Shown in pieces: positions 17,366 through 24,988 of a stretch of 64,000 nucleotides of DNA. The position numbers were made by a program, and so were the translations under genes. This stretch comes from Haloferula sp. BvORR071 (GTDB lineage Bacteria; Verrucomicrobiota; Verrucomicrobiia; Verrucomicrobiales; Akkermansiaceae), in contig NZ_BATP01000039.1 of the NCBI RefSeq assembly GCF_000739615.1, positions 62,001-126,000 of the forward strand. Direction: 5' to 3'. Under the pieces are notes generated by a model, which saw only the letters and a list, made by a program, of their open reading frames with translations, did no database searches and was not told where the DNA came from. Positions within the stretch are counted from its first letter, which is position 1; every line of letters starts with the position of its first letter.

Positions 17366-17755
17366 ATGACTACGCCGGAAACCACGCTGCCGCTGGTGCG
17401 TTGTGCGGATGATTTTGTCGCGAGGTTCGGCAGCATGTGGAGCCGCAGGTGGATCATGGGATCCTTGGCCGCCGTCGCATTCTTGATCGCTGCCTGGGCG
17501 CTCTTGAGCTTGCTGGGTTGGCAGCGCTTGCAGGTGCTTCCCGTGCTCGCCGTCATGGCATGGGTGGTCTCGCTGATCCTGAAGGTCCGCCGTTATCTCC
17601 AAGGCTTGGCTTGTCCTCACTGTGGCAAGCCGGTGGGAAGTTATTCCACCGGTAAGGGTGGCGTGATCCAGCTCCAGTGCCGGGAGTGTGGAGCTGAGGC
17701 TCTGACCGACCTGAAAGTGTATGTGAACGGCGGCTGGCCTGAGAAGGTGCCGTGA
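17366..17755 (+). CDS. Membrane protein with C-terminal zinc ribbon (paralogue 2)
   Basis: 129 residues from the ATG at 17366 (MTTPETTLPLVRCADDF); the frame is open from 17330. It shares VRCADDF, two membrane helices (LAAVAFLIAAWALLSLLGW and VLPVLAVMAWVVSLI), CPHCGKPVG, CRECG and a final GGWPEKV with paralogue 1. The two CxxC pairs form a typical zinc ribbon. No enzymatic motif is seen. It lies 95 nt after paralogue 1, so the two may be co-transcribed. Confidence 0.7.
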   Translation: MTTPETTLPLVRCADDFVARFGSMWSRRWIMGSLAAVAFLIAAWALLSLLGWQRLQVLPVLAVMAWVVSLILKVRRYLQGLACPHCGKPVGSYSTGKGGVIQLQCRECGAEALTDLKVYVNGGWPEKVP

Positions 17756-17829
17756 GCCGGTGTCGCGAGCCAAACTCAGCCTCGCGGGGCTAACAGGCAG
17801 GGAACACTCAGGGAAGAAGGAGTTGGCTG

Positions 17830-18984
17830 CTACCGCTTCCCCTTCCGCACCTTCTTCACGAATTTCTCCATCGTCTCCTGCTGCCGCTCGATCTCCGCGA
17901 CCAGCTTGAGCTGGGTCCGACAGCGGTCGAGGTTGTGGCCGTCGCGGTGGGTCTTGAAGTAGACGTCGCCTTCGATGAAGTCGGTCAGGAAGCGGATCCC
18001 GGTTTCCATCGTGATCAGCTTGCCGCTGAAGGCGAGGTGTTCGGCCTCGGCATCGTTCAGGAAGTCGCCGGCGGCGTCGAGGTAGCCATCAACCAGGGCC
18101 TCGAACATGGGCATCTGCATGACTACCTTGGAGAGGTCCTGCTCGTCTTCCGCGGCGGGGCTGGTGGCGGTGCGGATGAGATCGCCGAAGTCATAGAGCG
18201 ATGCGCCCGGCATCACCGTGTCGAGGTCGATCACGCAGACCGCCTCGTCGGAATCACCATCGATCATCACGTTGTTGATCTTGGTGTCGTTGTGGGTGAT
18301 CCGGCGCGGGATGTGGTGATGGGCCAGCAGGTCGAGCACGACATCGACGTCCTTCTCACGGCGGCGGACGAACTCGAGTTCCTCGCCCACCGATCCGGCC
18401 CGGCCGTGCGGATCGGCATCGGCCATCCGCATCAGGCGCTCGAAGCGCTTCCGCGTGTGGTGAAAGTCCGGAATGGTTTCCTCGATCTCGCTGGCGGGCA
18501 AGTCGCTGACCAGATCCTGGAAGGAGCCGAAGGCTCGCGCCGCTTGGTAGGCTTGGCGGGTGTTTTCGATGATGTCGTAGGTCACACAGCCCTCGATCGA
18601 ATTGTAGCAGCGCCAGACGCCGCCATTCGGCCCGATGACCCAAGAGCGGCCGCCGCGGCCCGGGTAGAGGTTCAGGGTCTGGCCACCGAGATCCTTCTTC
18701 ACCCGCAGGACCTTCCAGTTGATGTGGCGGGTCACGCACTCGACATTGCGCATCACTGCCACCGGGTCCTTGAAAACCTTCTCGTTGATCCGCTGCAGGA
18801 TGTAGCGCTGCCGCTGGCCGCTGGCGGACTCAAAGGTGACCCGGAAGGTCGAGTTGATGTGCCCGCTCTCGATCTCCTCGCCTTGGACGAAGTCACCCTC
18901 GATCGCGAATTGATTGGCGATATGGGCGATGGAGGCCTGCTGGCTGGCATCGACTTGGCGGACGGGCGAGGTAGCGGGGACCAT
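17830..18984 (-). CDS. APH-fold sugar kinase, N-acetylhexosamine 1-kinase-like
   Basis: 384 residues. Similar in layout to NahK: GHINSTFRV near residue 41 (nucleotide-binding loop), LQRINEKVFKDP at 64-74, the catalytic loop THNDTKINN at 230-238 (D233, N237) and the Mg-binding DLDTVMPG at 253-260. NahK phosphorylates GlcNAc/GalNAc at C1 with ATP, feeding nucleotide-sugar synthesis or salvage of mucin/chitin sugars. Other aminoglycoside-phosphotransferase-fold kinases share these motifs, so the substrate is an inference. A basic tail (KKVRKGKR) ends the protein. Divergent from the methyltransferase gene. Confidence 0.78.
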   Translation of the reverse strand: MVPATSPVRQVDASQQASIAHIANQFAIEGDFVQGEEIESGHINSTFRVTFESASGQRQRYILQRINEKVFKDPVAVMRNVECVTRHINWKVLRVKKDLGGQTLNLYPGRGGRSWVIGPNGGVWRCYNSIEGCVTYDIIENTRQAYQAARAFGSFQDLVSDLPASEIEETIPDFHHTRKRFERLMRMADADPHGRAGSVGEELEFVRRREKDVDVVLDLLAHHHIPRRITHNDTKINNVMIDGDSDEAVCVIDLDTVMPGASLYDFGDLIRTATSPAAEDEQDLSKVVMQMPMFEALVDGYLDAAGDFLNDAEAEHLAFSGKLITMETGIRFLTDFIEGDVYFKTHRDGHNLDRCRTQLKLVAEIERQQETMEKFVKKVRKGKR

Positions 18985-19046
18985 GAAGGCTCAGGATTCG
19001 GGGCGGAAAGCGAGGGAGTTAACAGCGGCCGGCGGGGAAGACAAAC

Positions 19047-19688
19047 TTGAAATCCGTCCGCGCTCGGAACTCACTCCCCGCGTTGCAAGCTGCCATCCCG
19101 TTTACCTACCCCGGCATCGCGGAGGACGTCGCCCGGCTCCGGGAATTGCTGGGCCTGGGGCTGCGTGCTGCCGCTTGGAGCCCGCCACCGGCCCCGGCGA
19201 TCCTGAATCTGGCCTGCGGCCGGGCGGACGAGACCGGGGTTCTGCTCGCCGCCGCCGCCCCGCTGGCGCGGGAATTGTTCTATCTCGGGATCGACCTCCG
19301 CCCGCCGGAGATCGCCGAGGCGAAGGCCCGCTGGCTGCCGACCGCCCCGCCCGGCTGGCAGCTCGAATTCCGTGCCGGGGATGCCTCGCGCACGGACCGG
19401 ATGCAGCAGCTCCCGCCCTTCAACCTCGTCTTCATCCGCCACCAAAACTACTGGCACGACCCGGACACTTGGCTGGTGCTGTTTCGGAATGCCCTTGGCT
19501 CCCTGAAGGAGGGCGGGCTGCTGGTGATCACCTCCTACTTCGACCGCGAGCACGAGCTGGCGATGGCCTGCTTGGGCCAGTGCGGCGCCCGCAAGCTGGC
19601 CGACCTGCACCACCCCCACGCCCGGCCCTTGCCGGACGCGCCAAAGAAGGCGGTGGACCGGCGCCTGGCGGTGTTCGGGCCGACGTAG
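19047..19688 (+). CDS. Predicted class I SAM-dependent methyltransferase
   Basis: 213 residues starting at TTG 19047. The Rossmann core is visible: ILNLACGRADETGVLL (motif I, G-x-G variant), LFYLGIDLRPPEI (acidic end of beta2), a FRAGDASR segment and FNLVFIRHQNYWHD, then GGLLVITSYFD. The motif I glycines are less regular than usual, so the call is by overall pattern. Substrate unknown. No operon partner; divergent from the kinase gene with 62 bp between starts. Confidence 0.65.
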   Translation: MKSVRARNSLPALQAAIPFTYPGIAEDVARLRELLGLGLRAAAWSPPPAPAILNLACGRADETGVLLAAAAPLARELFYLGIDLRPPEIAEAKARWLPTAPPGWQLEFRAGDASRTDRMQQLPPFNLVFIRHQNYWHDPDTWLVLFRNALGSLKEGGLLVITSYFDREHELAMACLGQCGARKLADLHHPHARPLPDAPKKAVDRRLAVFGPT

Positions 19689-19743
19689 CACGTTGTCGGC
19701 AAATCCCTCGCCTCGTGGGCGCCGATTGGTTAGAAGCGCCTTT

Positions 19744-20532
19744 ATGCGTTCCATCCCCCTTTTGCTCCTCGCGCTGTCCTTCCCGGCGCTCCTCGCCCAG
19801 GACGTGCCGCCGCCCTTCGAAGACAAGCCTCCGGAAGTGGTGGAAGGCGGCGGCGAGGACCCCTTCGATCCCGACCAGGAGTCGCATCAGATGGTCCACG
19901 TGCAGGTCGAGTGGATCGAAATGCCCCACGAACTCCTTACCGAGCTTCTGCTGGCTCATCCGCTCAAGACCGCGGCGGCCACGGAGATGCGCCTGGAGCT
20001 GCAAAAGCTGGTGAGAGCCGGCACGGCCAAGGTCCTCGAGACCCAGATGATCGCCGCGCGCAGCGGCGAGAAGGCCACGGTGGAATCGATCTCCGAGTTC
20101 ATCTTCCCGACCGAATTCCTCGAGACCAGCACCACCAAAAACGAGAAGCAGGGCGGCAAGCTGGTCGAAGTATCGAGCGAATACAAAGCGCGGATTACCC
20201 CCACGTCCTTCGAGACCCGCAACCTCGGTTCCACCCTTGAGGTCGAGCCGACCTTGGGCGACTCCAACCGGATCATCGACCTGCGTTTCGCTCCCGATCT
20301 CACGTGGCTGACGGGCAGGACGGTATGGCAGGAGACCAAGGACGAACGCGGCAACCTCATCAAGGTCGAGATGCCCGAGATCTACACCATCCGCAGCTCC
20401 AGCGCGTTGACCTTGCGCGATGGGGTGCACGCCTTGGCGGGGATCTTCTCGCCGAAGGACGACAAGGGGCGGACCGACACTAGCCGCAAGGTGCTCTTGT
20501 TCGTGAAAGCCGATAGCCTCTCCGTACGATGA
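19744..20532 (+). CDS. Exported short secretin-domain-like protein A1
   Basis: 262 residues from the ATG at 19744, where the signal peptide MRSIPLLLLALSFPALLAQ begins. After an acidic/Pro linker the sequence follows the secretin C-terminal domain pattern: VHVQVEWIEMPHE, then KVLETQMIAARSGEKATVES, ETRNLGSTLEVEPTL, IIDLRFAPDLTW, and a final strand with LRDGVHALAGIFSPK. GspD/PilQ N-domains are absent, so it is unlikely to form a standard outer-membrane gate. Two paralogues lie downstream. It overlaps the serpin-like gene by ATGA. The fold is inferred from pattern only. Confidence 0.6.
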   Translation: MRSIPLLLLALSFPALLAQDVPPPFEDKPPEVVEGGGEDPFDPDQESHQMVHVQVEWIEMPHELLTELLLAHPLKTAAATEMRLELQKLVRAGTAKVLETQMIAARSGEKATVESISEFIFPTEFLETSTTKNEKQGGKLVEVSSEYKARITPTSFETRNLGSTLEVEPTLGDSNRIIDLRFAPDLTWLTGRTVWQETKDERGNLIKVEMPEIYTIRSSSALTLRDGVHALAGIFSPKDDKGRTDTSRKVLLFVKADSLSVR

Positions 20533-21602
20533 AAGCCATCCTCCTCATCCTTGCCTTGGTGTCGGTCCTTCCCGCGCTTGCGGAGACTGATGCCGTGGCT
20601 CATCCCGACCAGAAGTTCGCCGCGGGAAAGACCGTGGTGTGGAGTCCCTTGTTCCAGGCCTCGTGGGACGCGCTGAATGAATTGCACGGCGGCAAGCCGG
20701 TGAAAATCGAGCCGCCGAACCAACTGATCGCGAAGCTCGATGCGTTCTCATGGGATGCGACCAAGACGATGCCGGACAGCGGATGGAAAGTCTGGTCGGG
20801 GCTTGCCACGCAAGAGTTCGTGGCCCAGGCCAATCGCGAAGCCGCGGTAATGACGGGCGAGAAGGCCGACGCTTTCACTCTCCAAGACATGCCGCCGGGC
20901 TGGGTCTTGGTTTTGGGCCTGCTCAAGCGCGAGGTCAGCTTTGAGAAGGCGCTGTTCCGTTCGCAGGGAAGCGGCATGGAGTTCAAGGCGGGCGATGCTG
21001 CCACGCCGGTGCATTTCTTCGGCGTGAAGGGCGAAGCGAGCGAGGACTTCAGCATGATCCGGGTTCTGGCCTACCGGCCCGGTGAAAAGTGCCATGCCCT
21101 GCAACTGCCCTGCAGCGGAGGGAAGGATAGCGTGGTCCTCTATCGCCCGCCCGCGGTGCAGGATTTTGCCACGGCTTGCACTTGGCTTCGGACTTGGATG
21201 AAGCAGTGGGAGCCGGGCCCGGGCTCATCGCTCAGCTACAAGGATCCCCATCTCCATCTGAATGACGAGATCAAGGTGCCCTACCTCGATCTGGTGGCGG
21301 AAAGGGACTTTAGAAAGGAACTTTCTTCCGCGCGCTACTATCGCGAAAATCCGGTTCCATGGAGGATCGCGATGGCTCGGCAGAAGGCCGAGTTTGAATT
21401 GCACGAGAAGGGTGCCCGCGTGCGGGTGAAGGTCGAGATCGTCGCCGGGCCCCTTGGTGGTGGCAGTGAAGAGCCCAAGAGCTTTCCGCGGATCTTCGCC
21501 TACGATGCCCCCTTCTTTGTATTCCTGTGGAAGGAGGGCGCGGAGTGGCCGTACTTCGGTGCTTGGATCGGGGATGCCTCGGCGATGAAGAAGTGGGAGT
21601 GA
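20529..21602 (+). CDS. Exported serpin-like protein B1
   Basis: 357 residues with signal peptide MKAILLILALVSVLPALAE. The order of elements resembles the serpin fold: VVWSPLFQASWDALNE (helix A), a central stretch with LVLGLLKREVSFEKALF and VHFFGVKG, an ILP-like YRPPAVQD segment before LRTWMKQW, then FELHEKGARVRVKV at the reactive-loop hinge position, and RIFAYDAPFFVFLWKE resembling the conserved C-terminal PF-F strand. The hinge lacks the small-residue run (AAAAT) of inhibitory serpins, so inhibition is doubtful. Translationally coupled to A1 (ATGA). The second copy is at 23935. Confidence 0.55.
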   Translation: MKAILLILALVSVLPALAETDAVAHPDQKFAAGKTVVWSPLFQASWDALNELHGGKPVKIEPPNQLIAKLDAFSWDATKTMPDSGWKVWSGLATQEFVAQANREAAVMTGEKADAFTLQDMPPGWVLVLGLLKREVSFEKALFRSQGSGMEFKAGDAATPVHFFGVKGEASEDFSMIRVLAYRPGEKCHALQLPCSGGKDSVVLYRPPAVQDFATACTWLRTWMKQWEPGPGSSLSYKDPHLHLNDEIKVPYLDLVAERDFRKELSSARYYRENPVPWRIAMARQKAEFELHEKGARVRVKVEIVAGPLGGGSEEPKSFPRIFAYDAPFFVFLWKEGAEWPYFGAWIGDASAMKKWE

Positions 21603-21714
21603 GGGGGCTGCGGTGAAACCGGGAGGCGGTGGACCGGCGCCTGGCGGTGTTTTCCGCGGGAGCGCCGGCGGAATGATCTGACATCTTTGCCTGCGGCTGG
21701 CGTTAGGAGGGGGC

Positions 21715-22167
21715 ATGCCTCGCCGTTGGTTTCGCACGAAGGCCCTTTGGTTGGGGCTGCCCGGATTGATTTTCTTGGTCTGGGCCTGGGCGGATTCGTC
21801 TCGCTACGAGACGAGGTTTTCATACGGCCGGAGCTACTGGTTCGCCTACGGCGCTCACTTGGACGGGTATCTTCTCGTGGCGTTCAGCCGGGAGTCGGCG
21901 AGCTCTGCGCCCCATCACTATGGCTCAAGAGAACCGCTCGTTCCAAAGCGGGAGGAGGCTTTCCCCGGCATCGGGATATGGCCCCAGCATCGTCATCATG
22001 TGATCGGGCCGGATTCTTCCGGCAGCTTCGTCATCACGACGACCTCGGAGCAGGATCAACTGATCCTGCCACACTGGCTGCTGCTGGGGCTCTACTTGAT
22101 CCCGTGGGGCGGGCTTGTGTGTTGGCGGTGCCGGAAGGCAGGAGCTGCCAAGAGCGTGAGCCCTTGA
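21715..22167 (+). CDS. Small membrane protein of unknown function
   Basis: 150 residues. An N-terminal membrane helix (ALWLGLPGLIFLVWAW) and a C-terminal one (LPHWLLLGLYLIPWGGLVCW) flank an extracytoplasmic middle rich in His, Ser and aromatic residues. The tail is short and basic (CWRCRKAG). It lies between the B1 and A2 genes of the duplicated locus but resembles neither. Similar two-helix proteins are common in this phylum; no function is known to me. Confidence 0.55.
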   Translation: MPRRWFRTKALWLGLPGLIFLVWAWADSSRYETRFSYGRSYWFAYGAHLDGYLLVAFSRESASSAPHHYGSREPLVPKREEAFPGIGIWPQHRHHVIGPDSSGSFVITTTSEQDQLILPHWLLLGLYLIPWGGLVCWRCRKAGAAKSVSP

Positions 22168-22281
22168 GCGCCAAGCGTGTGGCGGTGTTTTCCGGGTTGT
22201 TGACATCGGGGAGTCTGGGCATTGTTGAATAAACGATCTATCTCGTCCGTTCAAAGGCTCTCACCCGAGCAATACTATCCC

Positions 22282-23085
22282 ATGCGTCTCCCCCTGCTCT
22301 TTTGTGCCTTGATGCTTCCTGTCCTCTCCGCTCAGGAAGTCCCACCAGCATCCGACGACAAGCCGCCGCAACCAGCGGAAGCGGCCAAAGATCCCGCCGG
22401 TCCCGCTGCGGAAGGTCCCAAGGTCGTCCAGGTGCAGGTCGAAATGATCGAAGTCTCCCACGAGGCTCTCACCGGTCTGCTGTTCATGCGCCCGAAAGGC
22501 AGCGCCGATGCCACGCCCCTGCGCCAGGAAATCCAGGAGATGGTCAAGACCGGCAAAGCCAAGATCCTCGAAACGCAAATCGTGACCGGGCGCAGCGGGG
22601 AAAAATGCTCGGTGGAGTCCATCCAGGAATTGATCTACCCCAAGGAGTACGAGCCCGCGGAGATTCCCAACAATCTGACGCTCCCCGAGAAGGTGGGGGA
22701 GGTGAATCCCGAAATCGCCAAGGCACTCGCCGGCTTGGTGACGCCCCACAATCCCAGTGCTTTTGAGTCCAGAAACGTGGGGTCGACTTTGGAGATCGAG
22801 CCCACCACCGACGCCACCGGCAAGCTGATCGATCTGCGCTTCGCTCCCAATCTCGTCTGGCACACCGGCAACACCATCTGGCAAGAGCGCAAGGATGTAT
22901 TGGGGAACGAGCTCAAGATCGAGGAGCCGGAGTTCTACTCGCTCCGCGCCACCACTGCCCTGACGATGAAAGACGGTGCCTACTCGCTTGCCGCGGTACT
23001 CTCGCCCAAGGATCAGGAGGGCCACGCCGATATGGAGCGCAAGGTCATGATGTTCGTGAAATGCGATGTCCTCTCGGTGCGATGA
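22282..23085 (+). CDS. Exported short secretin-domain-like protein A2
   Basis: 267 residues from the ATG at 22282 (MRLPLLFCALMLPVLSAQ signal peptide); the frame is open from 22222. It shares with A1 VQVQVEMIEVSHE, AKILETQIVTGRSGEK, ESRNVGSTLEIEPTTD, LIDLRFAPNLVWHTGNT and the end YSLAAVLSPKDQEG. The acidic/Pro linker after the signal peptide is also similar. Paralogue of A1 and A3. It overlaps A3 by 4 nt (ATGA), so the two are co-translated. Confidence 0.6.
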   Translation: MRLPLLFCALMLPVLSAQEVPPASDDKPPQPAEAAKDPAGPAAEGPKVVQVQVEMIEVSHEALTGLLFMRPKGSADATPLRQEIQEMVKTGKAKILETQIVTGRSGEKCSVESIQELIYPKEYEPAEIPNNLTLPEKVGEVNPEIAKALAGLVTPHNPSAFESRNVGSTLEIEPTTDATGKLIDLRFAPNLVWHTGNTIWQERKDVLGNELKIEEPEFYSLRATTALTMKDGAYSLAAVLSPKDQEGHADMERKVMMFVKCDVLSVR

Positions 23086-23882
23086 AACGATCTCCGCTTA
23101 CGCTGATGAAAGTCCCCGCTTTCTTGTTTTGGATTCTGGTAGTCTCCCCGATCACCGCGCATGAGACCCCGGTGGGGGATGCGAAACAGGTGGAGGGCGA
23201 TGCTCACGATCACGATGGCCCGGAGGTCGATGCCGCGGTCAACATGCTGGTGCAAGTGCAGGTCGAATTCATCGAGCTGCCACACGAGAACTTGAGCGAG
23301 TTGCTGATCAGCCATTCCCCGGCCAAGAGCCGCGAATTGCGCGAGCAGGTGCAGAAGCTCGTGAAGGCCGGCACGGCGAAGATCCTCGAAACCCAAGTCG
23401 TCACCGGCCGCAGCGGGGAGAAGCTGAGCTCCGGGTCTGCACAGGAATTCATTTTCCCCACCGAGTATCAGCCGGGAGAGATGTCGGGGCAGCCACAAGG
23501 AGGTGGCCTCGGTGGTCAGGCTCCGCCGCCCGAGCCGAGCGCTACGCCCTTCACCCCGACTTCGTTTGAGACCCGCAACATCGGCAGCTCCTTGGAGATC
23601 GAGCCGACGCTTTCGGTGGACGGCAATGTCATCGATATGAGGATCGATCCCGAACTCACCTGGCATACCGGCAATTCCGTCTTCCTCGATGTGAAGGATC
23701 AGTTGGGCAACATCGCGAAGATCCAGATGCCGGAGATCTACACGATGAAGTTCCACAGCGCCGTGACCCTGCGTGCGGGTTCGATCCTCTTCACCGCTGC
23801 GCTGTCGCCGAAGGACAAGGCCGGGCTTCCCGATCTGTCCCGCAAGGTCATGGTCTTCGTGAAAGCGGACGTCGTCCCTTGA
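23082..23882 (+). CDS. Exported short secretin-domain-like protein A3
   Basis: 266 residues from the ATG at 23082, overlapping the A2 stop. The signal peptide is MKRSPLTLMKVPAFLFWILVVSPITAHE (a second ATG at 23106 may also serve). The conserved block contains VQVQVEFIELPHENLSELL, TAKILETQVVTGRSGEK, ETRNIGSSLEIEPTLS, VIDMRIDPELTWHTGNS and LFTAALSPKDKAG. It differs from A1 and A2 by a Gly/Pro-rich insert (QGGGLGGQAPPPEPSAT) in the middle, at the place where full-size secretins vary. Confidence 0.6.
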   Translation: MKRSPLTLMKVPAFLFWILVVSPITAHETPVGDAKQVEGDAHDHDGPEVDAAVNMLVQVQVEFIELPHENLSELLISHSPAKSRELREQVQKLVKAGTAKILETQVVTGRSGEKLSSGSAQEFIFPTEYQPGEMSGQPQGGGLGGQAPPPEPSATPFTPTSFETRNIGSSLEIEPTLSVDGNVIDMRIDPELTWHTGNSVFLDVKDQLGNIAKIQMPEIYTMKFHSAVTLRAGSILFTAALSPKDKAGLPDLSRKVMVFVKADVVP

Positions 23883-23934
23883 GATGATGGAGAAATGGTG
23901 GCGCGCGCTTCGCAGACCCGCTAGAAGCGAGTCC

Positions 23935-24984
23935 ATGATGCGGCCCCTTCTGATCCTTGTCGGCCTGGCAACGCCGCTTGCGGCGGAGATCGCCGTCGTG
24001 GCCCATCCAGAAGAGAAATTCGATTCCACTCAAACCGTTGTCTGGACGCCCCTCTTCCAAGCCACCTGGGATCGGCTCAACAGCTTCTACGGTGGGAAGC
24101 CGGTGAAGGTAGAGCCGCCGAATGAGTTGATCGAGAAGCTCAATCGCTTCGAGTGGGACGCGACGAAGGTGATGCCAGCGAAGGGGTGGAAGACTTGGGC
24201 CGGCACCGCGACCCCGCAGTTCCTGGCGCAGGTAAATCGCGAGGCCCGCAAACTCACCGGGGAGAAAGAGGATGCCTTTCACCTGCAGCAGGAGAATCCC
24301 CGAGCGGGCGCATTCTTCGGCTTGCTGGAGCGGGAGCTGAGTTTTAGCCGGCCTTTCCCCCGGGCCCTAAAGGAGCCCATGGAATTTGCAGCAAAGGCCG
24401 GGAAGCAGAAGGTCCACTTCTTTGGCGTGCGGGGGAAGGGGGGCGGGGGCTTCCCTGTGAGAGTTCTAGCTTATCTTCCCGCAGAGAAGTCGCATGCAGT
24501 CGAGATTCTGTGCAGCGACAAGGACGAGACGGTTCTGCTCTACCGCCCCGCCGGCGCGGTGGGTTTTAGCGAGGCATGCCACTCCTTGCGCACCTGGCGG
24601 CAAGAGTGGGAAAAGAAGAAGATCACCTTCAAGGAGGACGACGCTTGGCTCCACTCCGGCGATGATCTGCGGATTCCCTACGTGAAGTTCGATTCTACCG
24701 TTGAGTTCAAAGACCGGCTGGATTCCACCCGCACCCACCCCAACCGCGTGCCCGCACGCATCAGCCGCGCGGAGCAGGTGGTGAAGTTCTCGCTGTACGA
24801 GCGCGGCGCGAAGGTGCAGGCGAAGACCAGCGCGGAAGACCCCTTCGGGGGCGAACCGGAGACAGTTCCGCGTCAGCTCCTCTACGATGCTCCCTTCTTC
24901 GTCTTCCTCTGGCGGAAGGACGCGGAGTGGCCGTACTTTGGAGCTTGGGTAGGCGACTCCTCGGCGATGGAGAAGTGGGAGTAG
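23935..24984 (+). CDS. Exported serpin-like protein B2
   Basis: 349 residues from the ATG at 23935 (MMRPLLILVGLATPLAAE signal peptide). An in-frame ATG at 23884, one base after the A3 stop, would add a basic N-region and suggests coupling. It shares with B1 VVWTPLFQATWDRLN, GKPVKVEPPNEL, ELSFSRPF, VHFFGVRG, VLLYRPAG, IPYVKFDSTVEF, FSLYERGAKVQAKT (hinge position) and LLYDAPFFVFLWRKDAEWPYFGAW. The distance from the hinge Glu to the PF motif is about the 30 residues of a serpin reactive loop. Inhibitory function is unproven. It ends 4 nt from the convergent operon. Confidence 0.55.
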   Translation: MMRPLLILVGLATPLAAEIAVVAHPEEKFDSTQTVVWTPLFQATWDRLNSFYGGKPVKVEPPNELIEKLNRFEWDATKVMPAKGWKTWAGTATPQFLAQVNREARKLTGEKEDAFHLQQENPRAGAFFGLLERELSFSRPFPRALKEPMEFAAKAGKQKVHFFGVRGKGGGGFPVRVLAYLPAEKSHAVEILCSDKDETVLLYRPAGAVGFSEACHSLRTWRQEWEKKKITFKEDDAWLHSGDDLRIPYVKFDSTVEFKDRLDSTRTHPNRVPARISRAEQVVKFSLYERGAKVQAKTSAEDPFGGEPETVPRQLLYDAPFFVFLWRKDAEWPYFGAWVGDSSAMEKWE

Positions 24985-24988
24985 GGAG

